The translations under genes were made by a program, and so were the position numbers. Of a stretch of DNA of 64,000 bases, positions 47,298 through 55,311 are shown piece by piece. The notes under the pieces were generated by a model. It did no database searches. It saw only the letters and a program-made list of their open reading frames with translations, and was not told where the DNA came from. The number at the start of each line of letters is the position of its first letter. Position 1 is the first letter of the stretch. This DNA comes from Thalassobacillus sp. CUG 92003 (GTDB taxonomy: Bacteria; Bacillota; Bacilli; Bacillales; Halobacillaceae), in NCBI RefSeq assembly GCF_013618635.1, contig NZ_JABLSJ010000005.1, positions 62,001 to 126,000 of the forward strand, read 5' to 3'.

Positions 47298-47313
47298 ATA
47301 CCCACTAAGGTAT
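47298..47313 (-). promoter_or_regulatory. CstR-type operator D before the DUF302 gene
   Basis: ATACCC-ACTA-AGGTAT (plus reading), one mismatch. On the minus strand TATAGT immediately follows as -10. Confidence 0.65.
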
Positions 47314-47408
47314 AAATGTAATCCCATTAAACTAAATTTAAACTTATTCATATCATCTTCACATTAAAGACTTAAACTTAAGTTGGCTAACATTTAGGAG
47401 ATGGAAAT

Positions 47409-48041
47409 ATGCCTATAACCAGCTACATTTTCATTCGGTTCCTCTCATTCCTGTGTAGTATTTTATGTTTTTGGTGGATAGAAACTGGGCTTAAGCAACG
47501 AAAGATAAACACGGTTCGAATGTTTTTCTCATTATTGATGACCTTCTATCTGACATTCTTTTTCAGTAAGTTTTTATTTAAATTACCAACACTATTACAT
47601 TCTCCAATGACCGTCATTGCTTATCCAAGCGGCACATTAGAATTTTATCTGGGCATTATAGCAATGGCAGGTCATTATCTATGGACCAATCACACCTCTA
47701 ACGGAGGTGCAGAACTAAATTGGTCCATAATTCGATTGTTCTCAGCGGCCCTGTTCTCTTATTACTTCCTTGTCTACCTTATGAATGAACATTCATATGG
47801 AGATCAACTTACTTTCTGGTATTTGATTTACTTTAGCTCTATCGTCAATAACGGCACAAGTCGCCTTACTTTGTTAGCTGCTTTTGCCTATTCCTTAGGG
47901 TTAAGCATGACAGAGAGATTCAGCGACATCATGAGGATACCGATTCATCCTGTATTCTACATTATTATCACACTTTTCATGCTGATTTTGGTCTTATCAC
48001 ACGGGAAGGGTGCACTATGGAAACAGAAATTACATTCTTAA
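47409..48041 (+). CDS. Unrecognised multi-pass membrane protein before ccdA
   Basis: 210 residues with about six hydrophobic segments and few charged residues; no Cys pair or family motif recognised beyond a general resemblance to Lgt-like membrane folds, which I do not claim. It overlaps the ccdA start by 25 bp, so the two are translationally coupled and may work together in moving reductant across the membrane. AGGAGA stands before the ATG. Confidence 0.65.
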   Translation: MPITSYIFIRFLSFLCSILCFWWIETGLKQRKINTVRMFFSLLMTFYLTFFFSKFLFKLPTLLHSPMTVIAYPSGTLEFYLGIIAMAGHYLWTNHTSNGGAELNWSIIRLFSAALFSYYFLVYLMNEHSYGDQLTFWYLIYFSSIVNNGTSRLTLLAAFAYSLGLSMTERFSDIMRIPIHPVFYIIITLFMLILVLSHGKGALWKQKLHS

Positions 48042-48772
48042 TCGCTTTCGGAGCAGGTATCATTTCCTTTTTGTCTCCTTGTACCTTACCAGTTTTTCCA
48101 GCTTATCTATCATATATTACAGGGGTGAGTGTTAAAGAATTACAGCAACGTTCATCCCTAAAGGTTAGACGAAAGCTCCTGATTCACTCTATTTTCTTTC
48201 TCTTTGGACTTTCGTCAATTTTTATAAGCCTTGGTCTTGGTGCTTCTCTTATCGGAAGCTGGATTCAAGACCTTCTTACTGGAATTTCTGGTAAGTTCAT
48301 ACAGCGGATAGCTGGTATTTTTATCATAGCTATGGGCCTGATTATTGCTGGCTTTCTGAATTTTAAATGGATGATGAAAGATAAACGTATAGGCATACAA
48401 CCTAAGCCGTCTATAGGTTATCTGGGTACAACCTTTGTAGGGATGGGGTTTGCCGCAGGATGGACTCCTTGTATAGGACCAATTTTCGCTTCAATTCTAG
48501 CGTTAGCCGCAAGTGAACCAACTCAAGGATTCATTTATACACTTTTATATGTCCTTGGGTTTGCTCTCCCTTTTTTAACGTTTACTTTTTTTATTGGTTC
48601 TACCCGTTTCATAGTAAAACATAGCGAATTCATCATGAAAACAGGAGGTATGCTTATTATCGTAATGGGTTTATTGCTTTACACAGGACAATTGACGCGT
48701 TTATCAAATGTCATATTGCGTTTGGTGCAAGACACATGGTTAGCAAAAATAGGAGAAATAATCGTCTTTTAA
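48017..48772 (+). CDS. ccdA: CcdA-type thiol electron transporter
   Basis: 251 residues with six to seven hydrophobic segments. The two redox cysteines are in FLSPCTLP (Cys22) and AGWTPCIGP (about Cys155), the DsbD-beta/CcdA pair that moves electrons from cytoplasmic thioredoxin to extracellular thiol proteins. The next gene encodes just such a protein. It overlaps the previous gene. Whether it serves cytochrome c maturation or another client is open. Confidence 0.9.
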   Translation: METEITFLIAFGAGIISFLSPCTLPVFPAYLSYITGVSVKELQQRSSLKVRRKLLIHSIFFLFGLSSIFISLGLGASLIGSWIQDLLTGISGKFIQRIAGIFIIAMGLIIAGFLNFKWMMKDKRIGIQPKPSIGYLGTTFVGMGFAAGWTPCIGPIFASILALAASEPTQGFIYTLLYVLGFALPFLTFTFFIGSTRFIVKHSEFIMKTGGMLIIVMGLLLYTGQLTRLSNVILRLVQDTWLAKIGEIIVF

Positions 48773-48783
48773 GGAGGATTCAT

Positions 48784-49338
48784 GTGAAAAAAATAGTCAT
48801 CCTAGTTGTAATGACAGGAATGTTTGGATGGGCTATCTACGATATGATGGAGCAGAATAACCAATCCGACTCGACCAGAGAAACGACAGTTGAGAGTAAC
48901 GAACCACAGAATAGCACTAGCGAAATTAAAAAAGGTAGCCCTGCACCGGAATTCAGGTTAAAACGATTAAATGGGGAAACAGTATCTTTATCTGATTACG
49001 AAGGGGAAAAGATCATGATAAATTTCTGGGCTACTTGGTGCCCTCCCTGTCGAGCTGAAATGCCTGATATGGAAAAGCTCTACAAAGAAACTGACATAGA
49101 AATTCTTGCTGTTAATTTGACGGGGACTGAAGACTCGCGTGGTGACGTGAACCAATTTGTAAATGAGCTTGAATTATCCTTTCCAATATTATTGGATCAA
49201 GATTCCTCAATAATGGCAAAATACAAAGTCAGTCCAGTGCCGACCTCCATTTTTGTTGACGAAAACGGCACAATTCAATCTGTTATGTTAGGCGCTATGA
49301 ATTACGATATGATGATTAAAAGGTATGAAGAATTATAA
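48784..49338 (+). CDS. Membrane-anchored ResA/TlpA-like thiol-disulfide oxidoreductase
   Basis: 184 residues: N-terminal anchor (about 3-20), a polar linker, then a thioredoxin fold with FWATWCPPCRAEMP (Cys86, Cys89) and SPVPTSIFVDENG. It should reduce outside disulfides with electrons from CcdA. The GTG at 48784 has AAGGAGG upstream. It is 11 bp after ccdA and 17 bp before the response regulator gene. Confidence 0.9.
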   Translation: MKKIVILVVMTGMFGWAIYDMMEQNNQSDSTRETTVESNEPQNSTSEIKKGSPAPEFRLKRLNGETVSLSDYEGEKIMINFWATWCPPCRAEMPDMEKLYKETDIEILAVNLTGTEDSRGDVNQFVNELELSFPILLDQDSSIMAKYKVSPVPTSIFVDENGTIQSVMLGAMNYDMMIKRYEEL

Positions 49339-49355
49339 GGAACGAGGCGTTAACC

Positions 49356-50048
49356 ATGAACACAAACGTATTAATAATTGAAGATGATGTTAACATTTCC
49401 AATTTGATTAAGTTGTATTTGGAACGAGAAGAGTACGAGGTTTTACAAGCGTATGATGGAGAGGTAGCCAAACGAATTTACTTAGATTACGCCCCATGTT
49501 TAATTATACTTGACCTCATGTTGCCATCCTTAAGTGGTGAATCATTTTGTAAATGGGTAAAGCGTGATAACTCAATAGAGGATCCAGCTATCATTATCAT
49601 TTCTGCCAAAACAAGTATCGAGCAAAAAATTAATGGATTGCGAATTGGCGCGGACGATTATATAACCAAACCTTTCAGCCCAGAAGAAATGGTGACTCAT
49701 GTGGAAGCTGTTCTACGTCGCACAGGCCATTTTTGTCATAAAATAGCTATGGAAGGTTTAGTGGTTAAACCTCGGAAAGGCGAAGTCATTTTGTATGGGG
49801 AACACCTGCAGTTAACTTCCTATGAATTCAACCTGCTCTATGAATTGATGAAACACCCTGACCAAATATTTACACGCGACCAACTCCTTGAACACATTCA
49901 TCCATACAACGAAAGCGAAATTTTTCCACGAACGATAGATGCACATATAAAAAATTTACGCAGGAAGATAGAAATTGATCCTAGAATACCGAAAAGAATT
50001 ATTACGGTTCGGGGGATGGGGTATAAATTTGCTGCTCCAAAAAATTAA
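49356..50048 (+). CDS. OmpR-family response regulator
   Basis: 230 residues: a receiver domain with IIEDD, phospho-acceptor Asp53 in ILDLMLP, and KP near residue 103, then a winged-helix domain (about 130-230) with TSYEFNLLYELMKHPDQIFTR and RTIDAHIKNLRRKIE. It probably controls its own operon. Its last codons overlap the kinase gene by 20 bp. Signal and targets are unknown. Confidence 0.92.
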   Translation: MNTNVLIIEDDVNISNLIKLYLEREEYEVLQAYDGEVAKRIYLDYAPCLIILDLMLPSLSGESFCKWVKRDNSIEDPAIIIISAKTSIEQKINGLRIGADDYITKPFSPEEMVTHVEAVLRRTGHFCHKIAMEGLVVKPRKGEVILYGEHLQLTSYEFNLLYELMKHPDQIFTRDQLLEHIHPYNESEIFPRTIDAHIKNLRRKIEIDPRIPKRIITVRGMGYKFAAPKN

Positions 50049-51129
50049 ACAGGCTGTAACGTCTAAGGTATGGCTTAAGTTAACTATTATTAATATTGTC
50101 ATTCTTACTATATTAGTCATTTGCAGTGGACTTTTAATTTATCAAACTGCTTGCTTTTTAGTGGGCGGTATAAACGATGTTGATCGTTCAAGACAGCTAA
50201 TATTCAATAGTGATTTATTATATTTCTTTTGGATGTTCAGTGGAGCTGCAATTATCATGGGTAGTTTATTATTTTATAAAGCGACTCGAAAATTGATGGA
50301 ACCGATAGAGCAGATAAAACAATCCATCAAAGAAATGGAAAATGGTCAATATCCCTACGTCATCCAAAACTTCTCTGAAGATGAAGTCGGCCAACTTGTC
50401 ACACACTTCAACCACCTCACTCTGAAACTACAGGAAAATGAAGACATGCGATATCGTATGCTAAGTGATATGTCGCATGAGATTCGAACGCCGCTCTCTA
50501 ATTTAAAGGGGTATTTGGAAGCACTTAATAAAGGGGTTATAACAGGGGATTCAACTCTTTATTCATTGCTGTCTGACGAAGCAGAGCGCATCACAGCATT
50601 GTTTAGTCAAATTGATTCAATTAAAGAGTGGGACAATACACGTGAACGCTCTCTTAAACCAAGAAAATACGCTGCGATTGATGAATTAATCATCCATGTG
50701 AGCCGATTGTTCACGATGGAATTTCAACAAGCAAATATTCAATTTGAAGTCAAAACAGATCCTGGTAACCTCCTTATTAACCAAGAAGGAATTAAGCAAG
50801 TCATTACGAACTTATTGAGCAATGCCCTCCAGTATTATCAAGGGAATGAAATTGTTAAATTAAGGGGGGAAAATAATTCTGACTATTACCTTATTTCTGT
50901 TCAGGGGCCAGGTGACTCTATTCCTGAATCGGAACATGAAAAAATCTTTGAACGATTTTATCGTACCGATCCTTCAAGAACTCGCAAAACGGGTGGCTCA
51001 GGGTTAGGGCTGGCAATAAGTAAAGATATCGTTGCCCAACATAATGGTACGCTTAAGCTAAAAAGTAATGGGCACATCCACACCTTCATAGTGGCGATAC
51101 CGCATGAGAGCACACATGAAACGAGGTAA
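50029..51129 (+). CDS. Sensor histidine kinase
   Basis: 366 residues with two membrane segments (about 18-45 and 65-83) and only about 20 residues between them, so the outside part is nearly absent; then HAMP, HisKA with phospho-acceptor His150 in SDMSHEIRTPLSNLKGYLE, and HATPase (NLLSNALQYY, DPSRTRKTGGSGLGLAISK). The start is TTG at 50029 with GGGGGATGGGG upstream, overlapping the regulator. A Cys in the first membrane segment (Cys42) may be of interest. Signal unknown. Confidence 0.87.
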   Translation: MLLQKIKQAVTSKVWLKLTIINIVILTILVICSGLLIYQTACFLVGGINDVDRSRQLIFNSDLLYFFWMFSGAAIIMGSLLFYKATRKLMEPIEQIKQSIKEMENGQYPYVIQNFSEDEVGQLVTHFNHLTLKLQENEDMRYRMLSDMSHEIRTPLSNLKGYLEALNKGVITGDSTLYSLLSDEAERITALFSQIDSIKEWDNTRERSLKPRKYAAIDELIIHVSRLFTMEFQQANIQFEVKTDPGNLLINQEGIKQVITNLLSNALQYYQGNEIVKLRGENNSDYYLISVQGPGDSIPESEHEKIFERFYRTDPSRTRKTGGSGLGLAISKDIVAQHNGTLKLKSNGHIHTFIVAIPHESTHETR

Positions 51130-51133
51130 ATAT

Positions 51134-51180
51134 AAAGCGGCAGCCAAACCATAATCAAATGGTCCAGCTGCCGTTTTATA
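51134..51180. terminator. Terminator after the two-component operon
   Basis: AGCGGCAGC pairs with GCTGCCGTT and ACCAT with ATGGT around a loop, followed by TTTTAT. Confidence 0.85.
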
Positions 51181-51188
51181 TGTTATGC

Positions 51189-51338
51189 TCAGTTTATCGT
51201 TTTGTTTTCACGCGCGTTTTGTACTTGCTTTTCGTCCAATTCGGCCTCTATCTTTTCCATTTCTCGTTTATCTTTTAATATTTCTTGTTTGTTTTGCAAA
51301 ACTAATTCTTCAAAGGATGGTAAAGGTTGTCTCATCAT
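51189..51338 (-). CDS. FbpB-like small protein
   Basis: A 49-residue highly charged peptide: PSFEELVLQNKQEILKDKRE, then MEKIEAELDEKQVQNAREN. The PSFEELVxxNKxEIL core matches the FbpB family (Fur-regulated basic proteins that help an iron-sparing sRNA) as I remember it. GGAG lies before ATG 51338/51335. No Fur box was seen upstream, so iron control is unsupported. Confidence 0.7.
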   Translation of the reverse strand: MMRQPLPSFEELVLQNKQEILKDKREMEKIEAELDEKQVQNARENKTIN

Positions 51339-51446
51339 TAGCGCTCCTTTCTACATGTTACAGAAAATATTATAACAAACAAAAATCACAAATAAATCGA
51401 AATTGTTTGAACATTTTATAACAATTCATTCACAGGAGGGAGATTC

Positions 51447-52589
51447 ATGGAACATTTAATCAACGCTAACGTAAAAGACCTGCAAATATCAGGCATCAGG
51501 CGTTTTTTTAATATGGTAAATGAGTATGAAGATGTCGTATCGCTTACGATTGGACAGCCTGATTTTTCAACACCTGAGCATGTAAAGCAAGCGGGGATAG
51601 ACGCTATAAGACAAAACCAAACAACTTATACGCATAACGCGGGCATTTTTAGCTTGCGTCAGGCGATCGCTGACCGTGCTCAAGCTAAATTAAATGTGAG
51701 CTATCAACCGGAAGAAGTCATAGTAACGGTTGGAGCATCCCAAGCAATTGATGTGACTCTCCGAACGATCATCCAACCTGGGGATGAAATCATTCTACCG
51801 GCTCCCGTCTACCCTGGTTATGAGCCTTTGATCAAACTGGCCGGGGGAGTACCAGTCCATGTTGATACGACAGAAAGTCATTTTAAGTTAAACGCTGAAG
51901 CGCTCTCTCATGCTATTACGAGCAAAACAAAAGCCATTATCATGCCCTACCCGTCCAATCCGACAGGGGTCACACTCTCGTCAGATGAATTGTCAGAGAT
52001 CGCTTCTCTATTGAGGAACCAAGAAATATTTCTATTAGCTGATGAAATTTACAGTGAATTGGTTTATGACCAGCCTCATGTTTCGTTAGCTCAATTTCCT
52101 GACATGAAGGACAAAGTCATTGTGATTAACGGCGTGTCCAAATCCCATGCTATGACGGGGTGGAGAATCGGTTATTTGCTCGCCCCCCATTGGTTAACCC
52201 GCCACATTTTAAAAGTCCACCAATACAACGTTTCCTGTGCTTCATCTATCAGTCAATATGCTGCATTGGAAGCCATCCAAAATGGTGAGGATGATCCGAT
52301 AAAAATGAGAGAGATATATAAACAGAGGCGTGATTATGTACTAGAAAGGCTGCAAACGATGGGTATCACTTACACGACACCTGGTGGGGCCTTTTACGTC
52401 TTCCCTTTTCTACAGGTCTTAGGAAAGACGTCAACTGAGCTAGCCGTGGATCTCGTGGATCAGGCAGGCGTGGCGCTTGTTCCAGGGGACGCCTTTACAG
52501 AATACGGCCAAGGGTATATGCGTCTCTCCTATGCCTATGACATGAACACACTCCAACAAGCCCTCGACCGGCTCGAAGCATACATTTAG
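51447..52589 (+). CDS. patA: N-acetyl-LL-diaminopimelate aminotransferase PatA
   Basis: A 380-residue fold-I PLP aminotransferase: IGQPDFSTPEH, PYPSNPTGV, LADEIYSELVY, and the PLP lysine in SKSHAMTGWR (Lys232). In B. subtilis PatA makes N-acetyl-LL-DAP between DapH and DapL, both in this window, and lies next to cheV. CAGGAGG stands before the ATG. The exact substrate is from synteny. Confidence 0.9.
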   Translation: MEHLINANVKDLQISGIRRFFNMVNEYEDVVSLTIGQPDFSTPEHVKQAGIDAIRQNQTTYTHNAGIFSLRQAIADRAQAKLNVSYQPEEVIVTVGASQAIDVTLRTIIQPGDEIILPAPVYPGYEPLIKLAGGVPVHVDTTESHFKLNAEALSHAITSKTKAIIMPYPSNPTGVTLSSDELSEIASLLRNQEIFLLADEIYSELVYDQPHVSLAQFPDMKDKVIVINGVSKSHAMTGWRIGYLLAPHWLTRHILKVHQYNVSCASSISQYAALEAIQNGEDDPIKMREIYKQRRDYVLERLQTMGITYTTPGGAFYVFPFLQVLGKTSTELAVDLVDQAGVALVPGDAFTEYGQGYMRLSYAYDMNTLQQALDRLEAYI

Positions 52590-52628
52590 TTGTACCTTAG
52601 TTGTACCTGGTACCGAAAAGAGATTCCC

Positions 52629-52669
52629 AAAAGAGCCGGTCGTGCCATAATGGCACGCCCGGCTCTTTT
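52629..52669 (+). terminator. Terminator of patA flanked by inverted GTACCTGGTAC / GTACCAGGTAC
   Basis: AAAAGAGCCGG pairs with CCGGCTCTTTT and CGTGCCAT with ATGGCACG in one long stem. The stem is bracketed by TTGTACCTGGTACC (about 52600) and TTGTACCAGGTACG (52683), which are themselves complementary. Confidence 0.85.
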
Positions 52670-52714
52670 GAAACATGCGTTTTTGTACCAGGTACGCCAT
52701 ACGCAATACATAAA

Positions 52715-52750
52715 AACAAACTGCACGTTTATCACAGCGTGCAGTTTGTT
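52715..52750. terminator. Terminator of the Spo0E-like gene
   Basis: AACAAACTGCACG pairs perfectly with CGTGCAGTTTGTT. The hairpin touches the stop codon of the minus-strand gene. Confidence 0.85.
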
Positions 52751-52950
52751 TAGGAGGTCTTATCAGCATATTTATGTAGCTGGTTGTTTTTTCTTTCGCA
52801 GTCATATCGATTCAATAAATCATCAAGTTCTTGGCTGATGCGCAATGATTCTGGACTTGTGAATCCTTCGATTAAGGCAACCTCTGTCATTCTATTACGT
52901 AAATGTTCTATTTTTATCAATAAATCATCAAGCCTATCGACTCTTGTCAC
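52750..52950 (-). CDS. Spo0E-family aspartyl phosphatase
   Basis: A 66-residue helical hairpin protein with the family motif SQELDDLL (SxxLD) in the second helix and an N-terminal helix DRLDDLLIKIEHLRNRM. Such proteins dephosphorylate Spo0A~P and delay sporulation. The start is GTG at 52950 with AAGGGGGG upstream. It supports a spore-forming host. Confidence 0.87.
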   Translation of the reverse strand: MTRVDRLDDLLIKIEHLRNRMTEVALIEGFTSPESLRISQELDDLLNRYDCERKNNQLHKYADKTS

Positions 52951-53277
52951 CAGGGTCCCCCCTTAACGGATGCGGTTCTCATTAATTTTACCACACTGTA
53001 TTTTTCTGTAAACAAAACCTTTTATCTGATTTCACAAAATTCAGTAATTAAATAAGATAGCTTAATGAACAACAAAGTTGATTATCTCAAATTATTGATC
53101 TGAAAGTAAACCCTATCGCAAAACAGTTAATTATTCAACAAAAACTCCTATAATTAGACATGAATATGGGTCAATTCTCGTTTAATATTCTACACGTATC
53201 GGTTCCAATTTTCACTGCCTATGATAAAATAAGAAAAGAATATTCATCGAACGCGTGAACAGAAAGGGAGAGTTTTA
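52951..53277 (+). promoter_or_regulatory. Intergenic region with likely lep promoter
   Basis: About 325 AT-rich bases without a credible gene. TATGATAAAAT at about 53220 is a plausible -10 for the signal peptidase gene; a matching -35 is not clear. Confidence 0.35.
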
Positions 53278-53799
53278 GTGACTGAGAAAGCCAAAAATGA
53301 ATGGATAGACTGGATCAAGGCGATTGCAATAGCCGTCATTCTTGCTTTTATTTTACGTACGTTCTTTTTCGCAACGTCCATCGTAGAAGGCGCAAGCATG
53401 AACCCAACGCTAGAAAATGGTGAAAGAGTTTTGTTTAATAAAATTGTATACTACATTGAGGAGCCTGCAGAAGGAGATATTGTCATTATCGAGCGACCTG
53501 TTAAAAGTTACGTGAAACGTATTGTAGGTGAACCTAACGATACCATTGAGATAAATGATCATAAACTCTACATAAATGGTGAGGTCCAGGAACAAAGCTA
53601 TTTGAATCAACAAGCCATTCAGAATACGAGAGATTTTGGACCCGTAGAGGTTCCTGAAGACAGTTATTTTGTAATGGGAGATAATCGCAGTATCAGTAAA
53701 GACAGCCGCAACGGCTTAAGCTTTATTAAAGAAGAAGAGATTATTGGCAAAACTGAAATGATAATTTATCCTTTTTCAGAACTTAGTTTAACCAAATAA
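53278..53799 (+). CDS. Type I signal peptidase (SipS/SipT-like)
   Basis: 173 residues with one N-terminal anchor (about 12-32). The catalytic serine is Ser40 in EGASMNPTL and the lysine Lys80 in SYVKRIVG; GDNRSISKDSR is the third family box. It removes signal peptides outside the membrane. GTG start with GGGAG seven bases upstream. Confidence 0.95.
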   Translation: MTEKAKNEWIDWIKAIAIAVILAFILRTFFFATSIVEGASMNPTLENGERVLFNKIVYYIEEPAEGDIVIIERPVKSYVKRIVGEPNDTIEINDHKLYINGEVQEQSYLNQQAIQNTRDFGPVEVPEDSYFVMGDNRSISKDSRNGLSFIKEEEIIGKTEMIIYPFSELSLTK

Positions 53800-53884
53800 C
53801 ACCTACACAGGATTCATCCTTATCACGAAAAAGGCAGCCTAGCGATAGGATCTTCTATCACATGTTGCGTCATCAGTTTCAAAC

Positions 53885-53917
53885 AACAAACGCTTGGAAT
53901 CAACCAAGCGTTTGTTT
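53885..53917. terminator. Bidirectional terminator between sip and yvrJ
   Basis: AACAAACGCTTGG pairs with CCAAGCGTTTGTT around the loop AATCAA. Confidence 0.85.
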
Positions 53918-53964
53918 AGTTGTTCATACCAATAGGCCATTTAACACGCTTATAAATTGTACAC

Positions 53965-54099
53965 TTATGAAATCTTATCCGGTAGCTGGTGCAGCGTTTC
54001 GATTAGATCGTCCAGTTTACCTTCAATACGATGCAGCAGATAAAACGTGACCGCAATCGGAAAACCGACGTCTGTTATGAAAGGCATCCAAGTCTCCAT
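53965..54099 (-). CDS. YvrJ family protein
   Basis: A 44-residue protein, METWMPFITDVGFPIAVTFY then LLHRIEGKLDDLIETLHQLP, matching the YvrJ family: one hydrophobic segment followed by an amphipathic helix. AGGAGG stands five bases before ATG 54099. Such genes accompany DUF1659 and DUF2922 genes in Bacillus, as here. Function unknown. Confidence 0.87.
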   Translation of the reverse strand: METWMPFITDVGFPIAVTFYLLHRIEGKLDDLIETLHQLPDKIS

Positions 54100-54120
54100 C
54101 TCAACCTCCTAAAAGTTTAT

Positions 54121-54160
54121 AAAAAGAGGGCTGCCCTTATTCGGGACAGCCCCTTCTTTT
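54121..54160 (-). terminator. Terminator between DUF2922 and yvrJ genes
   Basis: AAGGGGCTGTCCC pairs with GGGCAGCCCTC on the minus strand (imperfect), followed by five T. It lies before yvrJ, so yvrJ may need read-through or its own promoter. Confidence 0.75.
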
Positions 54161-54371
54161 AAATTTCTATATCGGATACGTTGCGTTCAACAATACGAGC
54201 GCTTTTTTTCGTTACAAGATCCCCTCCACTTGAATATAGGCAATTCAGTGAGATCACCTGATCCATTACTTGAGCGATTGCAACTGGATCTGCAGGTTCA
54301 ACAGGGTGCTCCAAGGCTACAGTAACCGTTTTTTCATCTTCGTTCAGAAACTTCAACTCTAATTTCTTCAT
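54159..54371 (-). CDS. DUF2922 family protein
   Basis: A 70-residue protein of the DUF2922 family (KKLELKFLNEDEKTVTVALEHP ... MDQVISLN), beta-rich. AAGGGGGA stands before the two adjacent ATGs; the second (54371) has better spacing. It pairs with the DUF1659 gene 22 bp upstream. Function unknown. Confidence 0.87.
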   Translation of the reverse strand: MKKLELKFLNEDEKTVTVALEHPVEPADPVAIAQVMDQVISLNCLYSSGGDLVTKKSARIVERNVSDIEI

Positions 54372-54395
54372 CATTTTCCCCCTTCACATTTTCGA

Positions 54396-54620
54396 TTACG
54401 CGTCTAACAATGATTCAGTATCATTTCTCTCTACACGATGTAAAACTTTCTGTTGGAGCGGTTGCAACGCGATTGCTAAATTGTACAACTGTTCCGGGCT
54501 CGCATCTGTTTTCACATTGTTGAATCGTTTTGTACGGTACGTCATATTCCCCTCGCTGTCTAACCCTTCTTGAAAAATCATTTGAAGCTGTGAGTTTACT
54601 TTCTCTGCGGTTATTGCCAT
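54396..54620 (-). CDS. DUF1659 family protein
   Basis: A 74-residue protein of the DUF1659 family: SQLQMIFQEGLDSEGNMTYRTKRFNNVKTDASPEQLYNLA, then a short helix. AAGGAGGTGAGTAACC precedes the ATG. It is first of the DUF1659-DUF2922-YvrJ set. Function unknown. Confidence 0.88.
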   Translation of the reverse strand: MAITAEKVNSQLQMIFQEGLDSEGNMTYRTKRFNNVKTDASPEQLYNLAIALQPLQQKVLHRVERNDTESLLDA

Positions 54621-54914
54621 GGTTACTCACCTCCTTTCACCCTTATCATCGATCGGCGAAAGAAAATGGTGTCATGGCTACTAAATAAAAATGATGATGA
54701 ACATTCCTATAGGGAACAAATCGTTTCACGAACCGATTTTCACTTGCCTAAATGCGTTGTGAGGTATGCCACATTAGGCCGTTATTTAGAAGACTCAGTT
54801 TTGAAATATTGATAAGCGTTCGCGGACTGCGAGCTTTTACGCCACAACAAAAAGAACTTCCCCATTAAGAAGTTCTTTATTCTTGCCCTATCCAGATCAC
54901 TGAACATATCCAAC
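54621..54914. other. Intergenic stretch with one hairpin
   Basis: No gene seen. AAAGAACTTC at 54851-54860 pairs exactly with GAAGTTCTTT at 54869-54878, followed by ATTCTT, a possible bidirectional terminator. Confidence 0.5.
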
Positions 54915-54943
54915 AAAAAAAGACGGCCCCACGCCGCCTTTTT
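54915..54943 (-). terminator. Terminator of the 26-residue peptide gene
   Basis: On the minus strand GGCGGC pairs with GCCGTC-type bases around GTGGG, followed by seven T. Confidence 0.6.
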
Positions 54944-54944
54944 C

Positions 54945-55025
54945 TTATCCATGATCAAATATACAATACCCTATTAATGCGATTGAAATGATGACACAAA
55001 CGATAAACATGACGATTTCCGTCAC
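54945..55025 (-). CDS. Putative 26-residue single-pass membrane peptide
   Basis: GTG at 55025 with GAGGGGGTGAG upstream opens a 26-codon frame whose product, MTEIVMFIVCVIISIALIGY then CIFDHG, is one hydrophobic helix with short charged ends. A terminator follows the stop directly. It fits the many uncharacterised small membrane peptides of Bacillus; no family is assigned. Confidence 0.55.
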   Translation of the reverse strand: MTEIVMFIVCVIISIALIGYCIFDHG

Positions 55026-55311
55026 AAACTCACCCCCTCGACAGTATTATTTTATCAAAAATAACGTAGCTAAAGTAGAAGAATAACGGGTACTTTATGA
55101 ACTTTCCCCAAAAATATCCCGTTATGCATTGGCACAGCAGCATTCATAAATTGTTCACAGCTTTATGGACGAATTGTGAAAGTCTGAACAAATACGTTCC
55201 ATTTTTCTTTTTACATGATATCATAAACGTATAAACAAGCATAAGTAAATCAAGTGAAAAATTTTTACTTACGCTTGTGAAATATTGAACAATTGAAAGG
55301 TGGTTATTATT

